Of a stretch of 32,361 nucleotides of DNA, positions 7,852 through 15,646 are shown one piece after another. Made by a program: the position numbers and the translations under genes. How positions within the stretch are numbered: the first letter of the stretch is position 1; every line of letters begins with the position of its first letter. The notes under the pieces are model-generated. The model made no database searches and was not told the origin of the DNA. It saw nothing but the letters and a program-made list of their open reading frames with translations. Source of the DNA: Erysipelotrichaceae bacterium (GTDB lineage: Bacteria > Bacillota_I > Bacilli_A > Erysipelotrichales > Erysipelotrichaceae); contig JARKSP010000004.1 in assembly GCA_029974225.1 (NCBI GenBank), positions 1 to 32,361 of the forward strand, written 5' to 3'.

Positions 7852-8559
7852 ATGAAAAGGGTTTTAGCGTTATTTGTTATTCTGCTACTGACGGGATGTT
7901 CATCTTTGCATGAACATCAGTTTTCTGATGCCAATTATCAGCAGCCTGCTATCTGTACTATCTGTCAGAAGGAAGCTGGTTTTCCTTTAAGAGCGGATTT
8001 CAGCATATATGATATTGTGGTTAATATGGAGATTGGAAAAAGTTATCTTTTGGATACCGTCTGCAAGGATGACCGGACAGTATCTACCAGCGCAAAAGTT
8101 GAAGTAGTTGAATACATTAGTGATTATCAGAATGAAAACTATGTTCAGAAGGCCGATTACCAGTGGAAGAGAGTGGTTATCAGACTTTCATTTGATGATG
8201 ATAAAGTGGTTGAAAATGGAGTTGCAATCAATTATCTGACAACTAACTATTACAATATCAGACAGTTTGTCTCCACCTATAATTATAATTTTGATAAAGC
8301 CTGTTATGAGTTTACGGTCAATTACTATGGTGTTGACTACTCGCAGTGCCAGCTGATAATATCCGCTACCGATGTTGAATGGCAAAACAGTGAAGAGGGA
8401 TATATCAAGGAGTATCTCCTTACCTTTGATTTTCTTGTTCCGACTGGCTTTGATGGAATTGTTGTCGGGGTTAGAAATGCCGCTATAGATGCCAGCGGTT
8501 TCTCATATTTTTATGAATATTATGATAGTGAGCAGTTTTTGCTGTTTAGATTGGACTAG
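7852..8559 (+). CDS. Predicted lipoprotein with a His/Cys motif
   Basis: 235 aa. The signal peptide MKRVLALFVILL ends in the lipobox LTGC (Cys16), so it should be lipid-anchored on the outer face. Residues 20-44 (HEHQFSDANYQQ, then PAICTICQKEAG) carry His20, His22, Cys35 and Cys38. They resemble the short 'HxWxxATCTxPKTCxxCGxxEG' motif found in many Bacillota surface proteins; a metal or structural role is inference. The rest is beta-rich and unrecognised. The start is 3 nt after the mnmM stop with only a weak ribosome site, so translation is probably coupled. The next gene begins 3 nt after its stop. Confidence 0.78.
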   Translation: MKRVLALFVILLLTGCSSLHEHQFSDANYQQPAICTICQKEAGFPLRADFSIYDIVVNMEIGKSYLLDTVCKDDRTVSTSAKVEVVEYISDYQNENYVQKADYQWKRVVIRLSFDDDKVVENGVAINYLTTNYYNIRQFVSTYNYNFDKACYEFTVNYYGVDYSQCQLIISATDVEWQNSEEGYIKEYLLTFDFLVPTGFDGIVVGVRNAAIDASGFSYFYEYYDSEQFLLFRLD

Positions 8560-8562
8560 CTT

Positions 8563-10620
8563 ATGAAAATTACTTATCTGGTTGATGATTGTGAAGAAAT
8601 AACTGTAAAACCCAGAATTGATAATAGATTGCTTGGGGTTTTGTTAATCCCGGCAGTAATTTTCTTTCTGGAATTATGTACCAGATTATTCTGCTTCGGG
8701 TTTACTTTTGGCAAAGCAATTATTTATATTCTGCTGTTTTCGCTATCACTTGGCCTTTTGCTGAGTGGTGTGGTGATGCTTTTTAAAAGAAGAAACCTGC
8801 TGATTGGTCTGTTTTTGTCAGTTTTGATCCTCTATTACGGATTTAATATAGTCTATTATTCTATTTTCCATACCTTCTTTAGCTGGTCAACTGTATTCAT
8901 GGCCGCAGATGTTACAGATTTTTATCGTGAAGCAATTGCTGGAGTTATTGACGCTTCGCTGCAGATAATAGTTATTTTCATTCCGCTGGTGTTATTTATC
9001 TTATACCGAAAAAAGGTGGAACTGTTTGAGCGTTTCAGCAAACCGCACATCTTAAACTTTGTTTGCGCAGCTGCGGCGGCTGTTCTGATTTTATCTCTTC
9101 TTTTGCCGGTGGAAGCAAACAGAAAACAGATTCAGGCGTTACAGCTGAATTACTCTGAGGTAGTTAAAAGTTTCGGTCTGGCGATTGCCAATATTGAGGA
9201 AGGCAGAGAACTGATATTTGGAGCTCCGGAAATCGAAATTAAAAACCCTTATGAAGTAACGATTACCTTGACCAATCAGAGTGATGTAACCTTAAACATT
9301 GAGCGACTTATTTTCTATAACACTTTAAATATTGATTTTGATAAACTGATTGAGCAGGCTCCAAACAGCACCATCAGAAACATGCATGAATATTTTGCTT
9401 TGAATCCGGCCAGTGACAAAAACGAGTACACAGGCTATTTCGCAGGTAAAAACCTGATCTTTTTAACCTTAGAGGCCTTTTCCGATAAGGTTATTGTTCC
9501 TGAACTGATGCCGACCTTATATAGGATGGCCACGGAAGGTTTTGTGTTCACCAATTTCTATAGCGGTCAGTGGGGTGGCTCAACCGCTTCAGGAGAGTAT
9601 GCCAATTTAACGGGCAATTTATATACTTCTGCAGCCTGTTTGAGAAATTCAGCGAACAAATACAATTACAGTGCGATGGGAAATATGTTTAAGAGGAGTG
9701 GTTATTATACCTATGCCTATCATAACTGGTATGGCAGATATTATGATCGTGACAAGTCTCATCCAAGCTATGGCTATACCTATAAAGCTTATGGTATGGG
9801 ATTGGAAATCACCTATTATTGGCCAACCAGTGATTATGAAATGGCGGTAAAAACAATTGATGAATATATCAACTGCGACAAGCCGTTTCATGTTTACTAT
9901 TTAACTCTTTCAGGACATACCAATTATACCTGGAGTGGTAACAATATGGCTTCCCGACACAGAAGCGAGGTCCAAAACATCGGTTTCACCAATGAGAATG
10001 TCAAAGCAATCATTGCCTGTAACCTGGAAGTGGAAAATATGCTGGCCTATCTGATTGAAAGGCTGGCTGAGGCCGGCAAGCTGGAAGATACCGTCTTTGC
10101 GATGAACTGTGATCATTATCCTTATGGTTTGCCAGATGCTGCTTTGGCACAACTATATGGATTAGAGGAAAAAAACATCCGTTCTAATATAGAATTATAT
10201 AAAAATCAGTTTATCCTATGGTGTGCCAGTATGGAAAAGCCGGTAATTGTTGATACTCCGGCTGCAGCCTATGATATTGTGCCGACTTTAGCTAATTTAT
10301 TCGGTCTGGAATATGAGTCAAAAGTTATCACAGGAACCGATATTCTATCTGAAAAAGAAAACATTGCGATTATCAACACTAACACCGGTGCTGGGGGAAA
10401 CTGGAACTGGAAGACCGAGCAGGGGACCTACTATTCGGTAAGTAAGAAATTTGTCAAAAGTGATGACTGTACTTTAACGGATGACGAAATTGAAGGTTAT
10501 GTGGTTTCGGTAAATAATAAAGTCAGTGCTATGAGCAAGTATTCAATCTATATTCTCGATTATGATTACTATAGATATCTTTTTGACAGTAACGGAAAAC
10601 CGCGATATAGCAAAGAATAA
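8563..10620 (+). CDS. LtaS-type membrane sulfatase-fold phosphoglycerol transferase
   Basis: 685 aa with the LtaS layout. About five transmembrane segments (roughly residues 22-45, 50-74, 78-100, 131-149 and 163-183) are followed by an extracellular alkaline phosphatase/sulfatase-fold domain. Catalytic residues align with LtaS: Glu304 (LTLEAFSD), nucleophile Thr341 (GGSTASGEY), a His-rich segment (AYHNWYGRYYDRD) and Asp517-His518 (NCDHYPYG). LtaS-family enzymes polymerise or transfer glycerol phosphate from phosphatidylglycerol. Here the exact polymer is unknown, and paralogues of this kind also decorate other glycans. No ribosome site is evident; it starts 3 nt after the lipoprotein stop, consistent with coupling. 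The lipoprotein next door may be an accessory factor (inference). Confidence 0.85.
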   Translation: MKITYLVDDCEEITVKPRIDNRLLGVLLIPAVIFFLELCTRLFCFGFTFGKAIIYILLFSLSLGLLLSGVVMLFKRRNLLIGLFLSVLILYYGFNIVYYSIFHTFFSWSTVFMAADVTDFYREAIAGVIDASLQIIVIFIPLVLFILYRKKVELFERFSKPHILNFVCAAAAAVLILSLLLPVEANRKQIQALQLNYSEVVKSFGLAIANIEEGRELIFGAPEIEIKNPYEVTITLTNQSDVTLNIERLIFYNTLNIDFDKLIEQAPNSTIRNMHEYFALNPASDKNEYTGYFAGKNLIFLTLEAFSDKVIVPELMPTLYRMATEGFVFTNFYSGQWGGSTASGEYANLTGNLYTSAACLRNSANKYNYSAMGNMFKRSGYYTYAYHNWYGRYYDRDKSHPSYGYTYKAYGMGLEITYYWPTSDYEMAVKTIDEYINCDKPFHVYYLTLSGHTNYTWSGNNMASRHRSEVQNIGFTNENVKAIIACNLEVENMLAYLIERLAEAGKLEDTVFAMNCDHYPYGLPDAALAQLYGLEEKNIRSNIELYKNQFILWCASMEKPVIVDTPAAAYDIVPTLANLFGLEYESKVITGTDILSEKENIAIINTNTGAGGNWNWKTEQGTYYSVSKKFVKSDDCTLTDDEIEGYVVSVNNKVSAMSKYSIYILDYDYYRYLFDSNGKPRYSKE

Positions 10621-10626
10621 GAATTA

Positions 10627-10644
10627 AATTATCAATTGATAATT
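10627..10644. promoter_or_regulatory. Operator-like palindrome, copy 1, upstream of the Panacea gene
   Basis: AATTATCAATTGATAATT is a perfect 18-bp palindrome. A second copy differing at one base lies with its centre 25 bp downstream. It is the likely binding site for the HTH protein encoded immediately downstream (inference). Confidence 0.65.
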
Positions 10645-10651
10645 ATTTCAA

Positions 10652-10669
10652 AATTATCTATTGATAATT
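10652..10669. promoter_or_regulatory. Operator-like palindrome, copy 2, overlapping the -35 box
   Basis: AATTATCTATTGATAATT differs from copy 1 only at one central base; outer A/T pairing extends it to 10650-10671. Its right half contains the TTGATA -35 at 10661-10666, so occupancy would block the promoter. The T-run after it could also give a weak terminator for the upstream operon. Confidence 0.65.
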
Positions 10670-10688
10670 TTTTAATTTGTGTTATATT
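10661..10688 (+). promoter_or_regulatory. Promoter of the Panacea/HTH gene
   Basis: TTGATA (10661-10666), a 16-nt spacer and TATATT (10683-10688), with TGTGT immediately before the -10 (TRTGn extended -10). The predicted transcription start is about 10694-10696, coinciding with the ATG at 10696. Confidence 0.65.
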
Positions 10689-10695
10689 ATATTTG

Positions 10696-11622
10696 ATGAC
10701 AGAAAACAGGAACCATTATGTATTAAAAAAAAGAAAAACAGAAAAGACTTTCAGAGGAGTACAGGTACAATATAATGAAAATTATTATATCAATCCCAAT
10801 ACCAATGAGGAAGTCTACTTTAGAAGTGCAGAAAAAGAAAATGCCAAGGAACTGGTTGAAGCCTATAAAAAACAGGTTGGCCTGCTTACTTCTAAAGAAA
10901 TAAAAGAAATCAGAAAAAAATACAGGTTAACCCAGCGAGAATATTCCTTTGCCCTTGGTTTGGGAGAGATTACTGTTCATCGTTTTGAAAAAGGTTCAAT
11001 ACAATCGGATGCTGATAATCAGCTGATGATTCTCTCGACTAATCCCAAACACTTTATTAATATGTTAGATGATAACAGAGAGCGTTTTAATAAAGAAAGA
11101 TATAACAAGATTCGCAGGGAGCTAGTTGATAAAATTGCCCTGGGTAAGCATCGGATAGTAAAAATGGATGTTGATGAAATGAGAAAATACAGCATTGTTA
11201 CGACTGACATTGAAGATATTGTTGTTTATATAGTCAATAACTACAATGCTTCAACCATTGATGAAACAACCCTCAATCACTATAAATTACATAAATTTCT
11301 CTATTTTCTGCAGGGGTTAGCACTTTATATCTATAGAAAACCAGTTTTTATTGAAGATATATATACCTCAAAGATAGGACCATATGTTAAAATGTTAAAG
11401 GTGAAGTATGGCGGCAGTGAAGTTAATGTTGAAAAAGAGAAGGTCTATCTCAATACGGCTACTCACAAATTAATCGATCTGATTCTGGAGGAATACGGTA
11501 AATATGACAGCAGCTATCTGTGCAAGCTGACTTTAGAGGAATTCCAGTTCAATGGAAGAGAAGAAAAAATAAGCACTGAACAATTAAGAAATTACTTTAC
11601 CAGAGTATATGAACAACAGTAA
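10696..11622 (+). CDS. MqsA-like HTH protein fused to a Panacea (DUF4065/SocA-like) domain
   Basis: 308 aa. Residues about 15-60 resemble the N-terminal region of MqsA-type antitoxins (TFRGVQVQYNENYYINPNTNEE) but lack the CxxC zinc knuckles. Residues 63-115 are an MqsA-type HTH (LTSKEIKEIRKKYRLTQREY, then GLGEITVHRFEKGSIQ). Residues about 170-305 are a Panacea domain with the signature YKLHKFLYFLQG and later SKIGPYV. Panacea proteins are antitoxins that neutralise many unrelated toxins. Neither neighbour is a recognised toxin: LtaS-like before it, a 5'-nucleotidase 10 nt after it. The open frame reaches TTG 10636, but that stretch contains the operators and promoter. ATG 10696 has no ribosome site and coincides with the predicted +1, so the mRNA may be leaderless. 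Autoregulation through the two palindromes is likely. Confidence 0.8.
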   Translation: MTENRNHYVLKKRKTEKTFRGVQVQYNENYYINPNTNEEVYFRSAEKENAKELVEAYKKQVGLLTSKEIKEIRKKYRLTQREYSFALGLGEITVHRFEKGSIQSDADNQLMILSTNPKHFINMLDDNRERFNKERYNKIRRELVDKIALGKHRIVKMDVDEMRKYSIVTTDIEDIVVYIVNNYNASTIDETTLNHYKLHKFLYFLQGLALYIYRKPVFIEDIYTSKIGPYVKMLKVKYGGSEVNVEKEKVYLNTATHKLIDLILEEYGKYDSSYLCKLTLEEFQFNGREEKISTEQLRNYFTRVYEQQ

Positions 11623-11632
11623 GGAGAAAACT

Positions 11633-13096
11633 ATGAAGAATATCAAAAAACTGACGATATTGCATTCCAATGATCTGCATGGAGATTTTCTGGCCGAGCA
11701 TGTCGACGAGCAGCTGGTCGGTGGAGTTTCACTGTTATCCGGTTATATCAACAAGGTCAGAGATGAAAACAAGAATGTCATCTATGCTATTGCCGGTGAT
11801 ATGTTCAGAGGTTCGGTAATTGACTCTGAGTATAAGGGGATTTCCACCATTGAAATCATGAATGCCTTAGCTCCAGATGTTGTCACAATCGGTAATCATG
11901 AAGTGGACTATGGCATTGCTCATCTGCTGTTTATTGAAAAATGTGCCAAATTCCCTATTATCAACGCCAATATGTACATCAAAACCAATGAATCCAGACT
12001 GTTTAAACCTTACGAAATAATTGAACTTGATGGAATGAAAATCCTCTTTATTGGAATCGTTACTGAAAGTGTTCTGCATTCAGCTAAGCAGGAAGGACTG
12101 ATTGGAACAATTATCAATACTGAAGATGCCGCTAAGGAAGTGGGAAAAATATGCAATGCCTTTAATGGTATTGATATTGACTTTACGGTTCTGCTGACAC
12201 ATATCGGTTTTGAAGAAGACAAAAAACTGGCTCAGATGCTGAAACCTGAATGGGGAGTGGACGTAATTATCGGCGGTCACACGCACACTGTATTAGAACA
12301 GCCGGAAATTGTTAACGGTATTCCGATAGTTCAGGCTGGAACAGGTACTGATGCAATCGGCCGCTTTGATATCGATATTGATACGGACAATAACTGTATT
12401 GATTCATTCACCTGGCAGTTTGTTCCTATCACTGATAAAAACTGTCCGAAAGACTATCAGATTGCGGATATTATTATGGGTTTCAAGAGTATTACCGATT
12501 TAAAATATGGTCGGGTGGTATCAAAATTCAAACATATACTGACGCATCCAAAAAGAAATCAGGAAACGTCATTAGGAAATCTGGTTGCTGATATAATCAG
12601 AGAGTCCTTAGGGCTTGATCTGATGCTCTTTGGCTCAGGGTCTATCAGATGTACAGAACTGGGACCGATTGTAACTTACGGCAAGCTGGCTGAGTGCTTC
12701 CCTTATGTCGGAAAAGTATATCAGATAAACGTTACCGCTGATCAGTTAAGAAAGATGCTGCTTCATGTCTTTAGAGATGAAGCCTGGCAGGGACATACAG
12801 AATTCTATCAGTTTTCCAAAGGAATCAGGATGATTTACTCAAAGTCAAAAAGAGAGTTTAATCTGGCCAAATTAAGAGGTAACGATCTGACGGGAGATAA
12901 GGTATACAGAATCGGAATTCAGGAATTTCACTATATGAACTTTAATGAATTCTTTGGCCTGGATATTAGCGAAACCTATATCAACGGCAAGCCAAGAATT
13001 GTCAGTACCAGTGATTTTGATGTAATAAATGAATATCTGTCTTCACACAACATTATTGATAAGACTGTCGAAGGTCGCTTAATTGTTGTTGAATGA
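11633..13096 (+). CDS. Bifunctional metallophosphatase/5'-nucleotidase family protein
   Basis: 487 aa. The N-terminal calcineurin-like metallophosphatase domain has the metal-binding blocks HSNDLHGD, GDMFRGS, GNHEVDYG, THIGFEED and GGHTHT. The C-terminal 5'-nucleotidase substrate domain contains ETSLGNLVADIIRE and FGSGSIR. Family members hydrolyse nucleoside 5'-phosphates, UDP-sugars or cyclic nucleotides. Unlike UshA/YfkN it has no signal peptide, so it is predicted cytoplasmic. The frame is open from ATG 11609, which overlaps the Panacea gene. ATG 11633 has AAGGAG 6 nt upstream and was chosen. It follows the Panacea gene by 10 nt and probably shares its transcript, which would place it under the same operators (inference). 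Confidence 0.85.
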   Translation: MKNIKKLTILHSNDLHGDFLAEHVDEQLVGGVSLLSGYINKVRDENKNVIYAIAGDMFRGSVIDSEYKGISTIEIMNALAPDVVTIGNHEVDYGIAHLLFIEKCAKFPIINANMYIKTNESRLFKPYEIIELDGMKILFIGIVTESVLHSAKQEGLIGTIINTEDAAKEVGKICNAFNGIDIDFTVLLTHIGFEEDKKLAQMLKPEWGVDVIIGGHTHTVLEQPEIVNGIPIVQAGTGTDAIGRFDIDIDTDNNCIDSFTWQFVPITDKNCPKDYQIADIIMGFKSITDLKYGRVVSKFKHILTHPKRNQETSLGNLVADIIRESLGLDLMLFGSGSIRCTELGPIVTYGKLAECFPYVGKVYQINVTADQLRKMLLHVFRDEAWQGHTEFYQFSKGIRMIYSKSKREFNLAKLRGNDLTGDKVYRIGIQEFHYMNFNEFFGLDISETYINGKPRIVSTSDFDVINEYLSSHNIIDKTVEGRLIVVE

Positions 13097-13102
13097 TATA
13101 TT
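13094..13102 (+). promoter_or_regulatory. Possible extended -10 before the SPFH operon
   Basis: TGATATATT fits TGn plus TATATT. No -35 is convincing. It lies over the stop of the preceding gene and would give a leader of about 22 nt. The operon may instead be read from the Panacea promoter. Confidence 0.3.
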
Positions 13103-13131
13103 GAAAATTAATAAGTAAAGGAGATGTATTT

Positions 13132-14280
13132 ATGGGACTTATTAGAGCAGGTTTACGTGCCATTTCAGGCACAATGAGAGATCAATGGAAGGAATTCTTC
13201 TATTGCGAAGGTTTAGACGATGATGTATTGGTTGTCAAGGGAACAAAGCAGGTTAGTGGCTTGTTCGCATCAAACAGAGGACATGACAACATCATCTCAA
13301 ACGGTTCAGGTATCGTTGTTAACGAAGGACAGTGCATGATCATTGTTGATAATGGTCAGGTTGTTGAAGTCTGTGCTGAACCAGGTGAATTCACTTATGA
13401 CACATCAAGTGAACCATCATTATTCCATGGTGACTTAGGTGATGCAATTATCAAAACACTGGAAACAATCAAAAACCGTTTTGAAATGGGCGGAGAAGTA
13501 GGAAAGGACCAGAGAGTTTATTATTTCAATACCAAAGAATTATTAGACAATAAATTTGGAACTCCTAACCCAATCATGTTTAGAGTGGTTGATTCAAAGG
13601 TAGGACTGGATCTGGATGTTTCTATCAGAATGGCTGGTGTCTATTCTTACAGAATCGCTGATCCGGTATTGTTCTATACCAATGTTTCTGGCAATGTCGC
13701 TAATGTTTATACCAGAGCGGAAATTGACAATCAGCTGAAGAGTGAATTTCTGTCTGCCTTACAGCCAGCAGTTGGAAAACTGAGTGCTTTAGAGTTAAGA
13801 CCTAACGAAATTGTTAACCACAATTTAGAGTTAGAACAGTATTTAAATCAGGCATTATCAACAAAATGGGGTCAGTTAAGAGGTCTTGAAGTTGTAAATG
13901 TCGCTATTTCAACTGTCACTTTACCAGAAGAAGATGCTAAGGCTATTAAAGATGCTCAATTTGAAAGCAGATATGCTAATGAAGATCTGGCAAGAGCAGC
14001 AGCAGTTGGTGCTCTTAAAGATGCTGCCAGCAATCCTGGCGGAGCAATGACCGGTATTGTTGGTATGGGTGCTGTAGGCGGCGCTGTCGGTGGCCTGGAA
14101 GGCCTGTTTAAAGGCAAACAGGAGACTGCAGGTGGCTGGAAATGCGAATGCGGAAAAGTAAATGATGGTAACTTCTGTTCTAACTGTGGCAAGCCAAAAC
14201 CAGCAGCTGGCTGGAAATGTGCCTGTGGAACAGTGAATGAAGGTAACTTCTGTTCAAATTGCGGTAATAGAAGGCCTTAG
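13132..14280 (+). CDS. SPFH/band-7 protein with two C-terminal zinc ribbons (YdjI-like)
   Basis: 382 aa. Residues about 30-290 form an SPFH-type domain of the YdjI/virion-core-like branch (start MGLIRAGLRAISGTMRDQWKE, later a long helix LPEEDAKAIKDAQFESRYA). An Ala/Gly-rich segment follows, and then two tandem zinc ribbons with Cys338/340/349/352 and Cys363/365/374/377 (CxC...CxxC). SPFH proteins scaffold membrane microdomains. In Bacillus, YdjI sits with YdjG and YdjH in a PspA-linked membrane-stress operon. Homologues of both appear downstream here. Ribosome site AAAGGAGATG. By eye, its frequent TCA, TTA and GGT codons differ from its neighbours and may indicate high expression (inference, not counted). 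The two ribbons are an internal duplication. Confidence 0.85.
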   Translation: MGLIRAGLRAISGTMRDQWKEFFYCEGLDDDVLVVKGTKQVSGLFASNRGHDNIISNGSGIVVNEGQCMIIVDNGQVVEVCAEPGEFTYDTSSEPSLFHGDLGDAIIKTLETIKNRFEMGGEVGKDQRVYYFNTKELLDNKFGTPNPIMFRVVDSKVGLDLDVSIRMAGVYSYRIADPVLFYTNVSGNVANVYTRAEIDNQLKSEFLSALQPAVGKLSALELRPNEIVNHNLELEQYLNQALSTKWGQLRGLEVVNVAISTVTLPEEDAKAIKDAQFESRYANEDLARAAAVGALKDAASNPGGAMTGIVGMGAVGGAVGGLEGLFKGKQETAGGWKCECGKVNDGNFCSNCGKPKPAAGWKCACGTVNEGNFCSNCGNRRP

Positions 14281-14293
14281 AAGGAGGTTCTGA

Positions 14294-15157
14294 ATGGGAT
14301 TATTTGATAAAAAATATTGTGGAGCCTGTGGTAATCAGATCAAATTCCTAGGTGGAAGAAAAGTTGATGATGGTTTAATCTGTAAGGATTGTAACAATAA
14401 ACTTTCTCCATATTTTACAGGAAGAAGAAAAACCAGCTTAAATGATATTAAGGAACAGCTAGCTTACAGAGAAAATAATGCCAAAGAACTATTATCATTT
14501 AATGCGACCGCAGTAGCAGGAAAAGGTCCTAAGGTATATGTTGATGGCAATAAGGGGAAGTTTATAATTTCCAGAACCAGCGATTATATCAAGGAAAACT
14601 GCGACATTATTGATTTAAGCAGCATCATTGCCTTCAATACCAAAATTGATGAGGACAAGGAGGAAATCTTTGATGTCAATGAAGAGGGCAAGAATATTCC
14701 GTACAAACCGCCAAAATATGAATATGAATATGATTTTAAGGTTGAAATGACTTTGAATCATCCTTACATTGATGAAATCAGTTTCTCTTTAGTCGGTATT
14801 AAGCCTACCGATGTCAATTCTGCAGATTTCAAAGAAAAAGAGAAAATCCTGGACGATATTTCAGAGATTCTGATTGGCAAAAGAGGAGTCATAGACAAAA
14901 GCAGTATTTCAGTTGTGGAAAATGCCAATGCTAGTACTCCGGGGCATTTTATCAATGTCATAAGAGGTATTAAAAAACCAGCAAGCGATGGCAGCTGGTA
15001 TTGCCCAAAATGCGGAACAGCTAATACGGCAAACTTCTGCATGCAATGTGGAACGCAGAAACCGGTAGTAGCTGCTAAATTCTGTCCGAACTGCGGTTAC
15101 AGATTTGAAGATGGCAAAACGGTAAAATTCTGTCCACAATGTGGTAAGAAGATTTAA
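14294..15157 (+). CDS. Zinc-ribbon protein (DUF4428-like N-terminus, two C-terminal zinc ribbons)
   Basis: 287 aa, apparently soluble. The N-terminus has a treble-clef-like motif with Cys9, Cys12, Cys30 and Cys33 (YCGACGNQIK...LICKDC) resembling DUF4428. The middle 60-230 is a PH-like or beta-rich region with VDGNKGKFIISRTSDYI and a conserved-looking acidic stretch. The C-terminus has two CxxC...CxxC ribbons (Cys237/240/249/252 and Cys264/267/280/283). It follows the SPFH gene by 13 nt with ribosome site AAGGAGG. Sharing C-terminal zinc ribbons with the SPFH protein suggests a common docking partner (inference). The biochemical role is unknown. Confidence 0.75.
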   Translation: MGLFDKKYCGACGNQIKFLGGRKVDDGLICKDCNNKLSPYFTGRRKTSLNDIKEQLAYRENNAKELLSFNATAVAGKGPKVYVDGNKGKFIISRTSDYIKENCDIIDLSSIIAFNTKIDEDKEEIFDVNEEGKNIPYKPPKYEYEYDFKVEMTLNHPYIDEISFSLVGIKPTDVNSADFKEKEKILDDISEILIGKRGVIDKSSISVVENANASTPGHFINVIRGIKKPASDGSWYCPKCGTANTANFCMQCGTQKPVVAAKFCPNCGYRFEDGKTVKFCPQCGKKI

Positions 15158-15160
15158 CCG

Positions 15161-15646
15161 ATGAGGAAATTTATAGGAGGTTTTTTGGCAATGCTAATAT
15201 TTTTCGAACTGTTAGGTTGCCAAAAAACACCTAACGTTACCGATGATGATGTTGTCTGTTTGAGAATCTCATGCACCCATATGGCCTTTAGCTATTCCTA
15301 TAATTTCAAGATAGGCATTAAAGACGATGTGGTATTATTCAGCTGTGACTGTTCGATTGATAAAGAAAACCATAATGACACCAGGGTATCCTGTGAAAAT
15401 GTGGAAATCGATAATCAATATTTTAGGCAGCTGCTGGAGATACTTAAAAAAAACAATGTCACAGAAACAGTAAGAAAACACAAGAAAAAGATTAACTTAT
15501 TCTTTGTGCCAGATAAAACAGAATACAGTATCAGTTTAAACTTTAAAAATGATGTGCAGCTGAGTGCTGATTTACATTTTGAAGAAGTGTACACATTTTT
15601 GAAGCAATTAGCTAGCTTATATGCTACGGAGGTTACTAATGAGTAA
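15161..15646 (+). CDS. Small predicted lipoprotein
   Basis: 161 aa. MRKFIGGFLAMLIFFELLGC is a short prelipoprotein signal with lipobox LLGC (Cys20); the mature part is outside the membrane. The ATG at 15161 lies 3 nt after the previous stop and lacks a good ribosome site. A GGAGG at 15176-15180 lies inside the signal-peptide codons and could favour ATG 15191, but that start would remove the basic n-region, so 15161 is preferred. The mature domain contains several Cys residues (FSCDCSIDKE, VSCENVEID) and a basic stretch. No family is recognised. It overlaps the next gene by 8 nt. Confidence 0.68.
   Translation: MRKFIGGFLAMLIFFELLGCQKTPNVTDDDVVCLRISCTHMAFSYSYNFKIGIKDDVVLFSCDCSIDKENHNDTRVSCENVEIDNQYFRQLLEILKKNNVTETVRKHKKKINLFFVPDKTEYSISLNFKNDVQLSADLHFEEVYTFLKQLASLYATEVTNE

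Noticed and set aside
10636-10695. Start of the Panacea protein at TTG 10636
   Set aside because: The 20 extra codons are made of the palindromic operators and the promoter and encode a random hydrophobic stretch.
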